Source: Pseudoalteromonas luteoviolacea
Lineage (GTDB): Bacteria > Pseudomonadota > Gammaproteobacteria > Enterobacterales > Alteromonadaceae
Length of the DNA: 64,000 nucleotides
NCBI RefSeq assembly: GCF_021654285.1
Contig: NZ_JAKFZS010000019.1
Location: 1-64,000, forward strand
Direction of reading: 5' to 3'
In this document: one piece after another, positions 53,906-63,105 of the stretch
Layout of the letters: the number at the start of each line of letters is the position of its first letter
How positions within the stretch are numbered: position 1 is the stretch's first letter
Position numbers and translations under genes: made by a program
The notes under the pieces: generated by a model
What the model was told of the DNA's origin: nothing
Database searches by the model: none
The model's input: only the letters and a program-made list of their open reading frames with translations

Positions 53906-55132
53906 TTAACCTTTTACACAAACTACTTGTTTTAATGTGTGTACAACTTCGACTAAGTCTTGTTGCGCCGCCATCACCTTATCTATGTCTTTATAAGCAT
54001 GTGGGATCTCATCAATCACGGCTTCATCTTTACGGCACTCAACGCCTTTGGTCGCTGCGACTTGATCTGCAATGTTAAACACTTTTTTTGCTTTGGTGCG
54101 TGACATGACACGCCCGGCACCATGGCTACAACTATTGAAGCTATCTGGGTTTCCTAAACCTCGAACAATATAAGAGCGCGCCCCCATGTTACCCGGAATG
54201 ATCCCCATTTCTCCTCGCTCGGCACGTAAAGCCCCTTTACGAGTGACATAACATTGCTTGCCAAAATGGGTTTCACGAGAGATATAGTTATGGTGGCAAT
54301 TAACCGCAACATCCATGGTATCAAATTGAATAGGGATCTCAGAGCGCAGTGCTTTCAATGCATTAAACATCATAATGTCACGATTTTTTGCAGCGAAATC
54401 TTGCGCCCATTCTACCGCCTCAACGTAATCATCAAAATAAGTACTTCCCTCTTTTAAATAAGCGAGATCCATATCTGGTAAGTGCTGTTGGTGGCGCTGC
54501 ATTTCTTTTTTAGCGAGCTCTATAAAATAAGTGCCGATACGATTACCAACCCCTCTACTGCCTGAGTGCAGCATTATCCAAACGTGCTCAGTTTCATCGA
54601 TACATAGCTCCAAAAAGTGATTACCTGTGCCCATGGTACCTAGGTGGTTTATGTGATTGCTTTTTGCAATCGCCGGATGCTTAGCACAGATTTGATTAAA
54701 CCGCGCTTCCAATTTTAGCCATTGCTGCTCGACTAATTTGGGGATATTACTCCAAGCACCTATGTCGCGTTTTCTGCGATTAGCAGTGCGTCCATGCGGC
54801 ACTGCTGCTTCAAAAGCACTGCGGATCGATTTTAGGTTGTCGGGTAAATCGGCTGCTTTTAGCGTGGTGCGGGTTGCGACCATACCACAGCCAATATCGA
54901 CGCCCACAGCAGCAGGAATAACAGCGTCAACAGAGGGGATCACACTTCCTATGGTTGCCCCCTTGCCTAGGTGGACATCTGGCATCACAGCAATATGGCT
55001 ATGCACTATGTCCATCGCCGCAATATTTTCTAGTTGTTGCTTTGCCGCATTTTCAAATGGCACCCCTTTTGTCCAAGCCTTAATGGGATGTTTATTGCCT
55101 GTTTGTAATACTTCGTAGTGAGACTTACACAT
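53906..55132 (-). CDS. rtcB: RNA-splicing ligase RtcB
   Basis: Joins 2',3'-cyclic phosphate ends to 5'-OH ends with GTP and Mn2+. 408 residues, the E. coli length, from ATG 55132 with GGGAGG upstream. Metal ligands and active site are intact: VDIGCGMVATR (about 68-78), GTGNHFLELC, HSGSRGVGNR, NCHHNYISRE and the guanylylated histidine in SHGAGRVMSR (about 332-341). Its start overlaps the slipin stop by 8 bp. Confidence 0.96.
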   Translation of the reverse strand: MCKSHYEVLQTGNKHPIKAWTKGVPFENAAKQQLENIAAMDIVHSHIAVMPDVHLGKGATIGSVIPSVDAVIPAAVGVDIGCGMVATRTTLKAADLPDNLKSIRSAFEAAVPHGRTANRRKRDIGAWSNIPKLVEQQWLKLEARFNQICAKHPAIAKSNHINHLGTMGTGNHFLELCIDETEHVWIMLHSGSRGVGNRIGTYFIELAKKEMQRHQQHLPDMDLAYLKEGSTYFDDYVEAVEWAQDFAAKNRDIMMFNALKALRSEIPIQFDTMDVAVNCHHNYISRETHFGKQCYVTRKGALRAERGEMGIIPGNMGARSYIVRGLGNPDSFNSCSHGAGRVMSRTKAKKVFNIADQVAATKGVECRKDEAVIDEIPHAYKDIDKVMAAQQDLVEVVHTLKQVVCVKG

Positions 55133-56741
55133 GCGCTTCTCTCCTCCCAAGGTTTACCACGTTATTCATTAACCCATCTAACCCGCCGTAGACGGTCAAG
55201 CTCTCTATTTTGTCAGCAATCTTTTCTAGTGCCTCTAGCTCTTTTAGTCGCATTAAAGTGGGGTTGTTTTCCATCACTTTTGCGGTGTTGTGCAAGCTAC
55301 GTGTGGCTGCTGTTTCTTCTCTGCGTTTTATCACGTTTGCTTCTGCCGCTTTTTGTGCTTCAACAACCTGATTTAAAATCGTTTTCATCTCTCCCGGTAA
55401 GATAATGTCTTTCATTCCCACGTGATTTAGCTCAATTCCCACTGCATTTAATCGCTCATCAACGAGTTCTTTAACGGTTTCGTTGATATAGAGTTTATCA
55501 AGCAGTAAGTCATCTAAATCTTGAGTGCCTACAGCCTCTCTGAGTGCTAATTGTAAAGCGTTATAAGCAAATGATTCGATGTCTTCAACGCTTTGCGCGG
55601 CGAGTTTGGTGTCGATAACTTTGATACTCGCACTTAAATTAATACGCAGACTCACTCTGTCTTTACTTAAGATCTCTTGACCAGATACCTCTAGCATTTG
55701 TGTTCTACAATCAAATATTTTCAATTCAATATTGTGGTTAAATTGCCATAATCCATACTGTCCCGGTGGTAACTCACGTACCAGCGTGTTATTGACATAT
55801 AAAAGTCCGATATGGTCACTTTCAACCGACATATCTATAATTGGCGCACTCGCTTGTGTTGTGGGTGCTTTAAACAGTAGACTGGCGTTGTTGAGACCAG
55901 ATTGATTTATACTTGTCATAAGGCTGTCGTCTACATACAGGTTGTTACTGATATCGACCTTCTCCATATGGATATCGCCAGCCTCTTTCCAAAGGTATAG
56001 GTGCTCCCCTGGTGGCACAATGCCTTTTAAGACTTGATTGACATACAACAGCCCCACCTCTTCAGGCCCCAGTACTTGATGAGAAATACTTGTGACTTCT
56101 TTATGTTTATCATAGATATGTGCGCCTGCTTGTGCCGAAATTGTGCGACAGTCAAACGTTTGTAATTCAAAGTCACGATTGAATTGCCAAACGCCATAGC
56201 GACCTGCTGGCAACTCACGAACAAGTTCGTTATCAGCAAATAAAAAGCCAATGTGTTCACGTTCAATGGTGATTTCATAAATCGGCTTACATGCCATGGT
56301 TTTCGGGCTTTTGATCAGTTTTGAGGCGAGATTAAGCCCCGCTTTTTCGATGAGCTTTAAGGTATTTTCTTCGACGTAAAACTGCTCGCTGATGTCTATT
56401 CGTTCTAGACGGATCTCACCTGCATCTTTCCAAAGGTATAAGCTCTCACCCGGCGCAACAACCCCTTTCAAGGTGTCATTAAAATACAACAATCCGACTT
56501 CTTGCTCGGTCAATTTAAAATGACTGATATGTGCATGAAGGTTTGAGTGCGTGTGATACATGCGAACCGCATCAGGCGCAGCAAAATATAATGAGTCTAT
56601 GCTGTAAGTGACAAACTCAAGTTGATTATTAAAGTCCCAAAAGCTGTGCTTACCAGGGCCGAGTACGCGCTCAAATTGCTTATTTTTATATACGAATACG
56701 CGCTGTGTGTGTGAAACAATGTGTTGTTTTCTAAATTTCAT
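55125..56741 (-). CDS. Slipin (SPFH protein) with triplicated N-terminal repeat
   Basis: A 538-residue protein. The last 200 residues are an SPFH/band-7 domain (DKLYINETVKELVDERLNAV and VVEAQKAAEANVIKRREET). The N-terminal 340 residues consist of repeated units built around VLGPGKHSFWDFN, ELPAGRYGVWQFNRD and ELPPGQYGLWQFNHN, alternating with LLYFNDTLKGVVAPGESLYL-type units. There is no membrane helix, unlike most slipins. As first gene of the rtc operon it belongs to the group of slipins associated with RNA repair; it could form a scaffold or cage for the repair enzymes, but that is a guess. Confidence 0.85.
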   Translation of the reverse strand: MKFRKQHIVSHTQRVFVYKNKQFERVLGPGKHSFWDFNNQLEFVTYSIDSLYFAAPDAVRMYHTHSNLHAHISHFKLTEQEVGLLYFNDTLKGVVAPGESLYLWKDAGEIRLERIDISEQFYVEENTLKLIEKAGLNLASKLIKSPKTMACKPIYEITIEREHIGFLFADNELVRELPAGRYGVWQFNRDFELQTFDCRTISAQAGAHIYDKHKEVTSISHQVLGPEEVGLLYVNQVLKGIVPPGEHLYLWKEAGDIHMEKVDISNNLYVDDSLMTSINQSGLNNASLLFKAPTTQASAPIIDMSVESDHIGLLYVNNTLVRELPPGQYGLWQFNHNIELKIFDCRTQMLEVSGQEILSKDRVSLRINLSASIKVIDTKLAAQSVEDIESFAYNALQLALREAVGTQDLDDLLLDKLYINETVKELVDERLNAVGIELNHVGMKDIILPGEMKTILNQVVEAQKAAEANVIKRREETAATRSLHNTAKVMENNPTLMRLKELEALEKIADKIESLTVYGGLDGLMNNVVNLGRREAHV

Positions 56742-56943
56742 TTTTTTTCCTTATACAGCATCGTAACGGCCAACTAGCTATCGACAATTTGGCTAAGTAA
56801 GTGCGTGGCTGGGGAGCATCCTGCTTGCCAACCTCGGGGTTTACTTAGCAAAAACTGCCTTAGTGTTAGCGGCGGTTACTTGCAAAGTGATGAGCTATTT
56901 AGCTCAAATATTTTTTATATCATCATGAGATGAATTTAATTTT

Positions 56944-57016
56944 TGGTGATTAGAGCGGGATTTGAACCCGCAACCCACGAACCTAAGTCGCTGCTCTACC
57001 GTTGAGCTATCTATCA
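56944..57016 (-). ncRNA. tRNA-like element A in the rtc operon leader
   Basis: The minus strand forms most of a tRNA: D arm GCTC-AACGGTA-GAGC, a 4-bp anticodon stem GCGA/TCGT with loop CTTAGGT (TAG in anticodon place), T arm GCGGG-TTCAAAT-CCCGC, acceptor strand TCTAATC, then A and an encoded CCA. The 5' acceptor strand GATAGA lacks one base for full pairing (GATTAGA). It is too degenerate to be a normal tRNA, and lies in the transcribed leader of the RNA-repair operon. Confidence 0.75.
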
Positions 57017-57085
57017 AATAAGGGGAGTTGAACCCCGCACTTGCGTGCTATCCAAATCAGTCTCTTTACTGAGGTAGCTAATATC
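57015..57085 (-). ncRNA. tRNA-like element B, more degenerate
   Basis: The minus strand has TAGCTACCTCAG-AAAGAG (D-arm-like), GATTTGGAT (anticodon-loop-like, TGG in the centre) and a T arm GGGG-TTCAACT-CCCC (57022-57036). No acceptor pairing or CCA was found. It directly precedes element A. Confidence 0.5.
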
Positions 57086-57159
57086 GGAATACGTGCCTAC
57101 AGAGTAAGTCGCACCGCTGTGTTATCTCGAAACACGACATCATGCTACGAGGTTACTAT

Positions 57160-57175
57160 TCCAAGGTACGTGCCA
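57160..57175 (-). promoter_or_regulatory. Sigma-54 promoter of the slipin-rtcBA operon
   Basis: The minus strand reads TGGCACG-TACC-TTGGA, matching TGGCACG-N4-TTGCW at all but one of the defined positions. RtcR, a sigma-54 activator, is encoded divergently 152 bp away. Transcription would start near 57149, so the leader of about 400 nt includes both tRNA-like elements. Confidence 0.8.
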
Positions 57176-57326
57176 AGCTGAAAATAAATGTAAGATTTAT
57201 TTTTTAACCTGTTGTTTTGTAAATATTAAAAATTTATTTTGGTTGTTTTTTCTTTAATTTTCACTTGTTCTTTTTTCTCTAAAATGTTTCCATAAATATA
57301 TTGTTGTATCTATTTGGATATGGTTT

Positions 57327-58928
57327 GTGAAGGGAGTTGTAGCAGTAAGTTTGTTAGGCACTCAGTTAGATTTTGTGGGTAAGCGGGTTGACCGTTGGCA
57401 CCGTTGGCGGCCAAATGTATCCTTGGTGAGCCAAGAAAACCTCATTATTAATAAGCTGTATTTATTACATGGTTCGCGCAGTCTGCGGCTTGCTCATAAT
57501 GTCGCGGTAGACATTGAAACGGTATCGCCTGAAACATCGGTGCAATTGGTTGAGGTTAACTTTGATGATCCATGGGATTTTGGTGAGGTGTATGCCAAAT
57601 TGTATGACTTTTGCCAAACGATTGAGTTTGATTTGGATAATCAGGAGTATTTGTTTCATATCACAACCGGGACGCATGTGGCGCAGATCTGTAGTTATCT
57701 GCTCACAGAGAGTCGCCAATTTCCAGGTAGATTAGTACAAACATCTCCTGATCCAAGCAATGACAATAAATCTGTGGGTCAATTGCATACTATAGACTTA
57801 GATCTGTCTAAGTATGATCAGTTAGCGCAGCGGTTTGATATTGCACGTCAACAGGGTGAGAGTTTTCTTAAAGGCGGCATAGAAACAAAAAATTTAGCGT
57901 TTAACCGTTTAATTTCTCAAGTAGAAAAAGTGGCTATACGCTCAAGTGCGCCAATTTTACTGATGGGCCCAACTGGGGCTGGAAAAAGCCAATTGGCAGA
58001 CCGGATTTATCAATTGAAGAAGCAGCGTAACACGCTCCAAGGCGACCTCGTTGTGGTGAACTGTGCGACTTTAAAAGGTGAAAATGCCATGGCTGCGTTA
58101 TTCGGTCATACCAAGGGGGCGTTTACGGGGGCGTTGCAAGCACGTGAAGGGTTTTTAAAAGCGGCCAATAAGGGGTTGCTGTTTCTTGACGAGGTTGGCG
58201 AGCTGGGGTTAGAGGAGCAAGCAATGTTGTTGCATGCAATTGAAAATAAAAAGTTCTATCCCGTTGGCAGTGATCAACAGAGCCACAGTCATTTTCAATT
58301 AATTGCTGGTACTAATCGTGATTTGAATGCGTGTGTTGCTGATGGTTCGTTTAGAGAGGATCTATTGGCCCGTATCAACTTATGGACTTATCACCTGCCT
58401 GCTCTGAGAGAGCGGCGGGAAGATATCGATGCAAATATAGACTTTGAGTTGGATAAATACAGCCAAGAACATGGGCGCCGTGTTCGCTTCAATAAAGAAG
58501 CGCGTGTAGCATATTTAAAATTTGCCCATAGTGAGCAGGCAACATGGCAGGGTAACTTTAGAGATTTGGGATCGTCAATGATCCGCCTTGCAACACTTGC
58601 AGACACTTCAAGGATCAGCACAACTGATGTGACTGAAGAAATCGCAAGATTAAAAAGTGATTGGCAAGTACATCAACCTAGCAAGCACAGTTCTTGCTTA
58701 ATTTCTATTTTGAGCGACGAGCAAATTGCACATTTAGATGCATTTGATCGCCAACAATTAGAGTATGTCGTCACCGTTTGTTTGCAAAGCCCTAGTATGG
58801 CAGCTGCGGGGCGCGTATTGTTTGATGTCAGTAGAACGCAAAAAGCCACTATTAACGATTCCAGTCGATTGCAAAAGTACCTAGCAAAGTTTGGCATTAA
58901 GTGGCGAGATATTGCAGCCTGCAAATAA
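57327..58928 (+). CDS. rtcR: Sigma-54-dependent activator RtcR
   Basis: A 533-residue activator of the RNA-repair operon. The N-terminal domain (about 1-180) is the CARF-like sensor of E. coli RtcR: SLLGTQLDFVGKRVDRWHRW, FDDPWDFGEVYAKLYDF and HITTGTHVAQICSYLL align well. The AAA+ domain has Walker A GPTGAGKSQLAD (about 213), the sigma-54-contact loop GAFTGA (about 268) and LFLDEVGELG; a factor-of-inversion-type helix-turn-helix end follows. The start codon is a GTG with a weak site. In E. coli and Salmonella the ligand is thought to be a damage-derived RNA end. Confidence 0.95.
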   Translation: MKGVVAVSLLGTQLDFVGKRVDRWHRWRPNVSLVSQENLIINKLYLLHGSRSLRLAHNVAVDIETVSPETSVQLVEVNFDDPWDFGEVYAKLYDFCQTIEFDLDNQEYLFHITTGTHVAQICSYLLTESRQFPGRLVQTSPDPSNDNKSVGQLHTIDLDLSKYDQLAQRFDIARQQGESFLKGGIETKNLAFNRLISQVEKVAIRSSAPILLMGPTGAGKSQLADRIYQLKKQRNTLQGDLVVVNCATLKGENAMAALFGHTKGAFTGALQAREGFLKAANKGLLFLDEVGELGLEEQAMLLHAIENKKFYPVGSDQQSHSHFQLIAGTNRDLNACVADGSFREDLLARINLWTYHLPALRERREDIDANIDFELDKYSQEHGRRVRFNKEARVAYLKFAHSEQATWQGNFRDLGSSMIRLATLADTSRISTTDVTEEIARLKSDWQVHQPSKHSSCLISILSDEQIAHLDAFDRQQLEYVVTVCLQSPSMAAAGRVLFDVSRTQKATINDSSRLQKYLAKFGIKWRDIAACK

Positions 58929-59026
58929 TGCGTTGCCCGTGTAGGTAATTGTCTGTAATAGCTCTTTACAGAGTTTTTACTACACTAAACAAGGAATTAG
59001 TGACGCAAACTAGAAGGAAAACGACA

Positions 59027-60466
59027 ATGCGAGTTGTGAGTATATTGTGTGGGCTGTTGGTATTGGCCAGTTGCAGTAGTCCAAAGCCAATAAAAAAAGC
59101 CGAAGTGATCGCGGCTTATTCAATGCTGGCCCCCAGTAAATCAGGTGAGACTATGATTTATATGCGTGCCATCATTCCGGGTGTTCATAGTAAAGATCAA
59201 GTGTGTCCTTTACTTGAAAGCGAAAGTGGAGAGCGCAGTCAGATGAAAATCCGTGCTTTCCACCCCGGTAAAAACTTTCCAATTACCGTGTGTGAATCTG
59301 CCGTGCAGGCCGGTATTACATATCAGGTTGGCGGCACCGAGCTGCAGTTTGATGCAATGACACTCAACCCTAAGCGTATTCAAGTCTATGGTGATTCTGG
59401 CTGTAAATCACATGTATGTGATGGCAATGGGCCTGCGGAGCCGTTCAAAACGTTGATCTCTCAAGGGTCTAAGCGCGATGTTGACCTGATCCTACATATG
59501 GGGGACTACAATTACAGAGGTACCAGTGGCAGTATTAGTAAAGGTGTCTATGCCTATGATGCAGGCGATGGTGGCTATGGCGGAAAAACCTGTGGGTTAG
59601 AGGAAACCTACTATAGTCAAAATGCACAAGGCAGTCCAAAACCGGATACGTGGCGCGCTTGGCGAGCGGACTTTTTCAGCGCTGCGGATTCTATTCTAAC
59701 GAAGGCGCCTTGGGTCTTTGCGAGGGGAAATCATGAATTGTGTAGCCGCGCCGGACTTGGCTGGTTTTACTTTTTTGGTCCAGGGTCAAGTTTGGAGCAA
59801 GGCATAGCCCAGCGCACGTGCCCAGCACAAGGCAATTTTTCTCAACCTCTGAATTCAGCGGCCTCTGCCATCGCGATGATAGAACCATATATGTTGAAGC
59901 TTGAAAAGCTCAATATTTGGGTGCAGGATTCGGCCAATGCATGTGATGATCGGTTTTCAAATGCACTAACAGCGAAGTATCAGAGCCAATATGAGTCTTT
60001 ACAGAAATTTGCGAGCAAATACCCTGATAAGCCAATTTGGACGGTGACGCATCGGCCGTTGTGGGGGGTGAATAATGTGGCTACTGACAATACATTAAAT
60101 ATCATGTTGCAGCGGGCATTAGCGGATACACCGCTTGGACATCTGCCTGAGCAAGTAGCTTTGGCATTATCAGGCCATATGCATATTTATCAGTCATTGA
60201 GTTTTGATAAGCAATATAAGCGTCCGCCCCAAATAGTGGTTGGCAATAGTGGTGTGAGTCTCAGTGAAGAGTTACCTTACACTAGCTTTGATGCCGTTGT
60301 GGATGGGCTTCAAGCCAATGGTAATGAGCAAGCAAAATTTGGCTTTTTGGAGCTCGAACTAGACCGTTATTCTGGATGGTATGGACGATTTTTTGATGAG
60401 CAAGGCGAAGCGTTTTTACGTTGCGACTCGCAGTTTGCCGTTCGAAACGAACAGGTATGTCAGTAA
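59027..60466 (+). CDS. Calcineurin-like metallophosphatase lipoprotein
   Basis: A 479-residue lipid-anchored phosphoesterase. ATG 59027 (AAGGAA upstream) gives a lipoprotein signal MRVVSILCGLLVLASCSS; the frame to 58949 is not needed. Metal-site motifs: YGDSGCKS (about 123), HMGDYNY (about 159), RGNHELCS (about 238), VTHRPLWG and SGHMHIYQ (about 377). Eight or more cysteines in the mature part suggest disulphides. The substrate may be extracellular phosphate esters. Single gene. Confidence 0.83.
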   Translation: MRVVSILCGLLVLASCSSPKPIKKAEVIAAYSMLAPSKSGETMIYMRAIIPGVHSKDQVCPLLESESGERSQMKIRAFHPGKNFPITVCESAVQAGITYQVGGTELQFDAMTLNPKRIQVYGDSGCKSHVCDGNGPAEPFKTLISQGSKRDVDLILHMGDYNYRGTSGSISKGVYAYDAGDGGYGGKTCGLEETYYSQNAQGSPKPDTWRAWRADFFSAADSILTKAPWVFARGNHELCSRAGLGWFYFFGPGSSLEQGIAQRTCPAQGNFSQPLNSAASAIAMIEPYMLKLEKLNIWVQDSANACDDRFSNALTAKYQSQYESLQKFASKYPDKPIWTVTHRPLWGVNNVATDNTLNIMLQRALADTPLGHLPEQVALALSGHMHIYQSLSFDKQYKRPPQIVVGNSGVSLSEELPYTSFDAVVDGLQANGNEQAKFGFLELELDRYSGWYGRFFDEQGEAFLRCDSQFAVRNEQVCQ

Positions 60467-60542
60467 ATCAGTTTTTATGAAGCAGTTTATCTCTATGTGG
60501 CGTGGTATGTAACCTTATCTACGCCGCTTTTTGAGTGGCAGC

Positions 60543-61088
60543 TTAATTTTGTTTAACGTTGGCTTGGCTTTGGACATTTGGTTTGATTGCTTCATCAAAT
60601 TGTACACTTAGCCAATTGTCATCTTTATCAAAATACATGGTTTTTACTGGCCCCATGCCTCTGAAGTTGACTAAATTGATTTGTTCAGGCCAGATATCTC
60701 TCAATGTGCCATTGCGCATTTGTAGACCTTTTAATGGTACTTCTTTCTCGTAAAGCGCTTCTTGATAAACCCTAAAGTACTTGCGGTCTATTTCATAAGT
60801 GGGTTTTGATAAGGCTAGTGCTTGACCGTTTAAGCGCCTTAGTGATGTTTGTGTATAGACGTAGTCAGAAAATTGCTGCTGCACTTTGGTATCTTGATAG
60901 ATATTTTTTGAATCATTGAATAGATGAACTACAGCATGCTCAAGGTCGTGCATATGAAATCTATACTCTAGTTTTATATGTCCATTGTGTGGCAACACTT
61001 TTGCCGTTGCCAGTGATGCCTTTAATTTGTGTGCTTGTACTGGTGAAAACCAAATTAAGCTGAGCCCGGCGATAAGCCAAGTTCTCAT
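60543..61088 (-). CDS. Exported DUF6702-like protein
   Basis: A 181-residue protein with a 19-residue signal peptide (ending VQAHK), so periplasmic. EYRFHMHDLEHAVVHLF and the terminal histidine of the mature start recall DUF6702 proteins, which have a similar HxxH-plus-beta arrangement; the assignment is tentative. Function unknown. GGAG precedes the ATG. Confidence 0.6.
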   Translation of the reverse strand: MRTWLIAGLSLIWFSPVQAHKLKASLATAKVLPHNGHIKLEYRFHMHDLEHAVVHLFNDSKNIYQDTKVQQQFSDYVYTQTSLRRLNGQALALSKPTYEIDRKYFRVYQEALYEKEVPLKGLQMRNGTLRDIWPEQINLVNFRGMGPVKTMYFDKDDNWLSVQFDEAIKPNVQSQANVKQN

Positions 61089-61592
61089 ATATCTAACTCC
61101 TTCAATGATAAATGATAGTGTTTACTCACTTACATACAGTCTACAAGATTCTTGATACTTTTAAGAGGATTATTGTGTTTTTTTCTAATATCTTGCAAGC
61201 TAAATGTCGGTTTTTTGACCTTTTAAGGTGTATTGATATAACATATCTATCTCTAAGTCGAGTTCTTTTACCTCATGTATATCAAGATATTAATCTTAAA
61301 TGTAATAAATTGTACGAATAGATAGGTGGTTCAGAAATTGTTCAGCTCGATCATTTAGGCTAGTTGTAGGGCCAAAAATGATGAAAAAATGACAATTTTA
61401 ATTGTATGCCAAGTATGCATTTTCCATATTTATTGTCTCTATTTTGAAAAAAAATTTAAAAACCCCAAGTTTACTGTTGATATTTGGCATTGTTTATCAT
61501 TAAAATCGCGCTCTTCCTTATTTTGGGTAAAACTGGCGTTAGTTTTGCTCATTGATTAATACCCGTTTATAGAAAGAAATGTGGTGAGCAGT
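61089..61592. other. AT-rich intergenic region
   Basis: 504 bp between divergent genes. The 69-codon ORF at 61112 is low-complexity and looks non-coding. No RNA motif or terminator was recognised. Confidence 0.4.
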
Positions 61593-61829
61593 ATGGACTT
61601 TTACATACTAAAAAAACAAGAGAAGCTCGTAGCGATACCTGCTGATGAACAAAATTGTAAAGCGTACATAGAAGATGGTTATTGTTACGTTGATAAAGTG
61701 GCTGCCTGTAATGAACGTGCTGCAATTAAGCGTTTAGAGGCTAAGCAAAGCAAGCTATATAGAGCACCCATGTTACTGCTTTTGGTGTTACCGCTATTAA
61801 TTTTCGCATGGTGGCGGTTGAGCTATTAA
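61593..61829 (+). CDS. Small tail-anchored-like membrane protein
   Basis: A 78-residue protein from ATG 61593 (GGTGAG just upstream). A charged, cysteine-containing cytoplasmic head (NCKAYIEDGYCYV, AACNERAA) is followed by a basic stretch (KRLEAKQSKLYR) and one C-terminal membrane helix (about 59-76), so the head probably faces the cytoplasm. Not recognised. It lies 55 bp upstream of sbcD but probably has its own promoter. Confidence 0.65.
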   Translation: MDFYILKKQEKLVAIPADEQNCKAYIEDGYCYVDKVAACNERAAIKRLEAKQSKLYRAPMLLLLVLPLLIFAWWRLSY

Positions 61830-61884
61830 TAAATAGTCCCAAGCAATGTTATATTAGCGTTCCTAATTAGGAAAGGAACGCTGT

Positions 61885-63105
61885 ATGAAAGTTGTACACA
61901 CATCAGACTGGCATCTCGGTCAGCAATTTTATGAACACAATCGCTATGATGAACATCAGGCTTTTTTAAACTGGCTCATTGAAGAGTTAGTTGAAGTTGA
62001 TGCTGACTTGTTGGTTGTCAGTGGCGATATTTATCATACAGCAACTCCTCCAGCGACAGCTGAACAACAGTTATATGCGTTCATCAAGCTTGTTAAAGCG
62101 GCCTCCCCTCATTTGCATATCGTCATCATTGCGGGCAATCATGATTCTGCCAATCGCATTGAAACAGCGAAGCCATTGCTACAGCAGTTTGATACACATG
62201 TAGTTGGTAAATATGACAAACATGCGCCAGAAGAAGTGGTTAAACTGATCAACACGCGTTGCGGTGCTGTTCAAGTTATCGCGATGCCTTTTTTGCGCAG
62301 TGCCGATATGACTCAAGTTGACGTCGACGATTCCGGTTACGCACAAGCTGTGCAGCAGGCTTACCAGTCTGCGTATGAGCAGATAAGCGACCAGTCACTT
62401 CCAGTGATCACTTTGGGTCACCTACATGCCAAAGGGGGGGATATTTCAACGGACTCTGAGCGCAATATTACCATTGGTGGTTTTGATTCCATTCATGCTG
62501 ATGTGTTTGGAGATACGCCTGACTATGTGGCCCTTGGTCACCTGCACAAAGCGCAAAAAGTCGCAAACAATGAGGCGATACGCTACAGCGGTACACCTTT
62601 TCCGATGTCGTTTTCTGAGCGTAACTATAAGCATCAGATATTGCTGGTTGAATTTTCTGGTAAGCAAATCACTGAGATAACTCCAAGATATGTGCCAAGG
62701 CACAAAGAAGTCATTTTATTACCAGAAAAAGGCGGCGCGACTTTGGAAGCGCTATGCCAAGCTATTAAAGACTTGGAGTTACCAGCAGAGGGAGCCGCAC
62801 CTAAACCTTATTTAAGGCTGCGTTTGAACGCCAACGAAACTGACAGTCAATTCCGTCATAAAATAGAGCAAGCATTGGCTGATAAATGCGTCCACTTTTG
62901 CGGTATAGAGCGTGTCTCGCAGGCGACAGGTAATGAGAATACGCCACTGTTTGAGGACTTAAGCAAAGTGAATAACCTCGCACCGCTTACTTTATTAGAG
63001 TTGGCATATAAAGAACAAATAGATAAGGAATCTGCATTGCCACAAGAGTTACAAGCATGTTTAGAGACGGTATTAGTTGCATTAAATGAGCAAGGAGAAC
63101 TATGA
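61885..63105 (+). CDS. sbcD: Exonuclease subunit SbcD
   Basis: Mre11-type nuclease that with SbcC cuts DNA hairpins and ends, helping to repair palindrome-induced breaks. 406 residues. The five phosphoesterase motifs are intact: HTSDWHLGQ (about 5-13), VSGDIYHT (about 45), IAGNHDSANR (about 82), TLGHLHAKGGD and VALGHLHKAQ. GGAAAGGAACG precedes the ATG. Its stop overlaps the sbcC start (ATGA), so they are translationally coupled. Confidence 0.95.
   Translation: MKVVHTSDWHLGQQFYEHNRYDEHQAFLNWLIEELVEVDADLLVVSGDIYHTATPPATAEQQLYAFIKLVKAASPHLHIVIIAGNHDSANRIETAKPLLQQFDTHVVGKYDKHAPEEVVKLINTRCGAVQVIAMPFLRSADMTQVDVDDSGYAQAVQQAYQSAYEQISDQSLPVITLGHLHAKGGDISTDSERNITIGGFDSIHADVFGDTPDYVALGHLHKAQKVANNEAIRYSGTPFPMSFSERNYKHQILLVEFSGKQITEITPRYVPRHKEVILLPEKGGATLEALCQAIKDLELPAEGAAPKPYLRLRLNANETDSQFRHKIEQALADKCVHFCGIERVSQATGNENTPLFEDLSKVNNLAPLTLLELAYKEQIDKESALPQELQACLETVLVALNEQGEL

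Noticed and set aside
57086..57162. A third tRNA-like element (GGAATA/TATTCC ends 77 nt apart)
   Set aside because: One arm lies within or ahead of the predicted sigma-54 start site, and no D or T arm fits; kept only as a hairpin-containing leader start.
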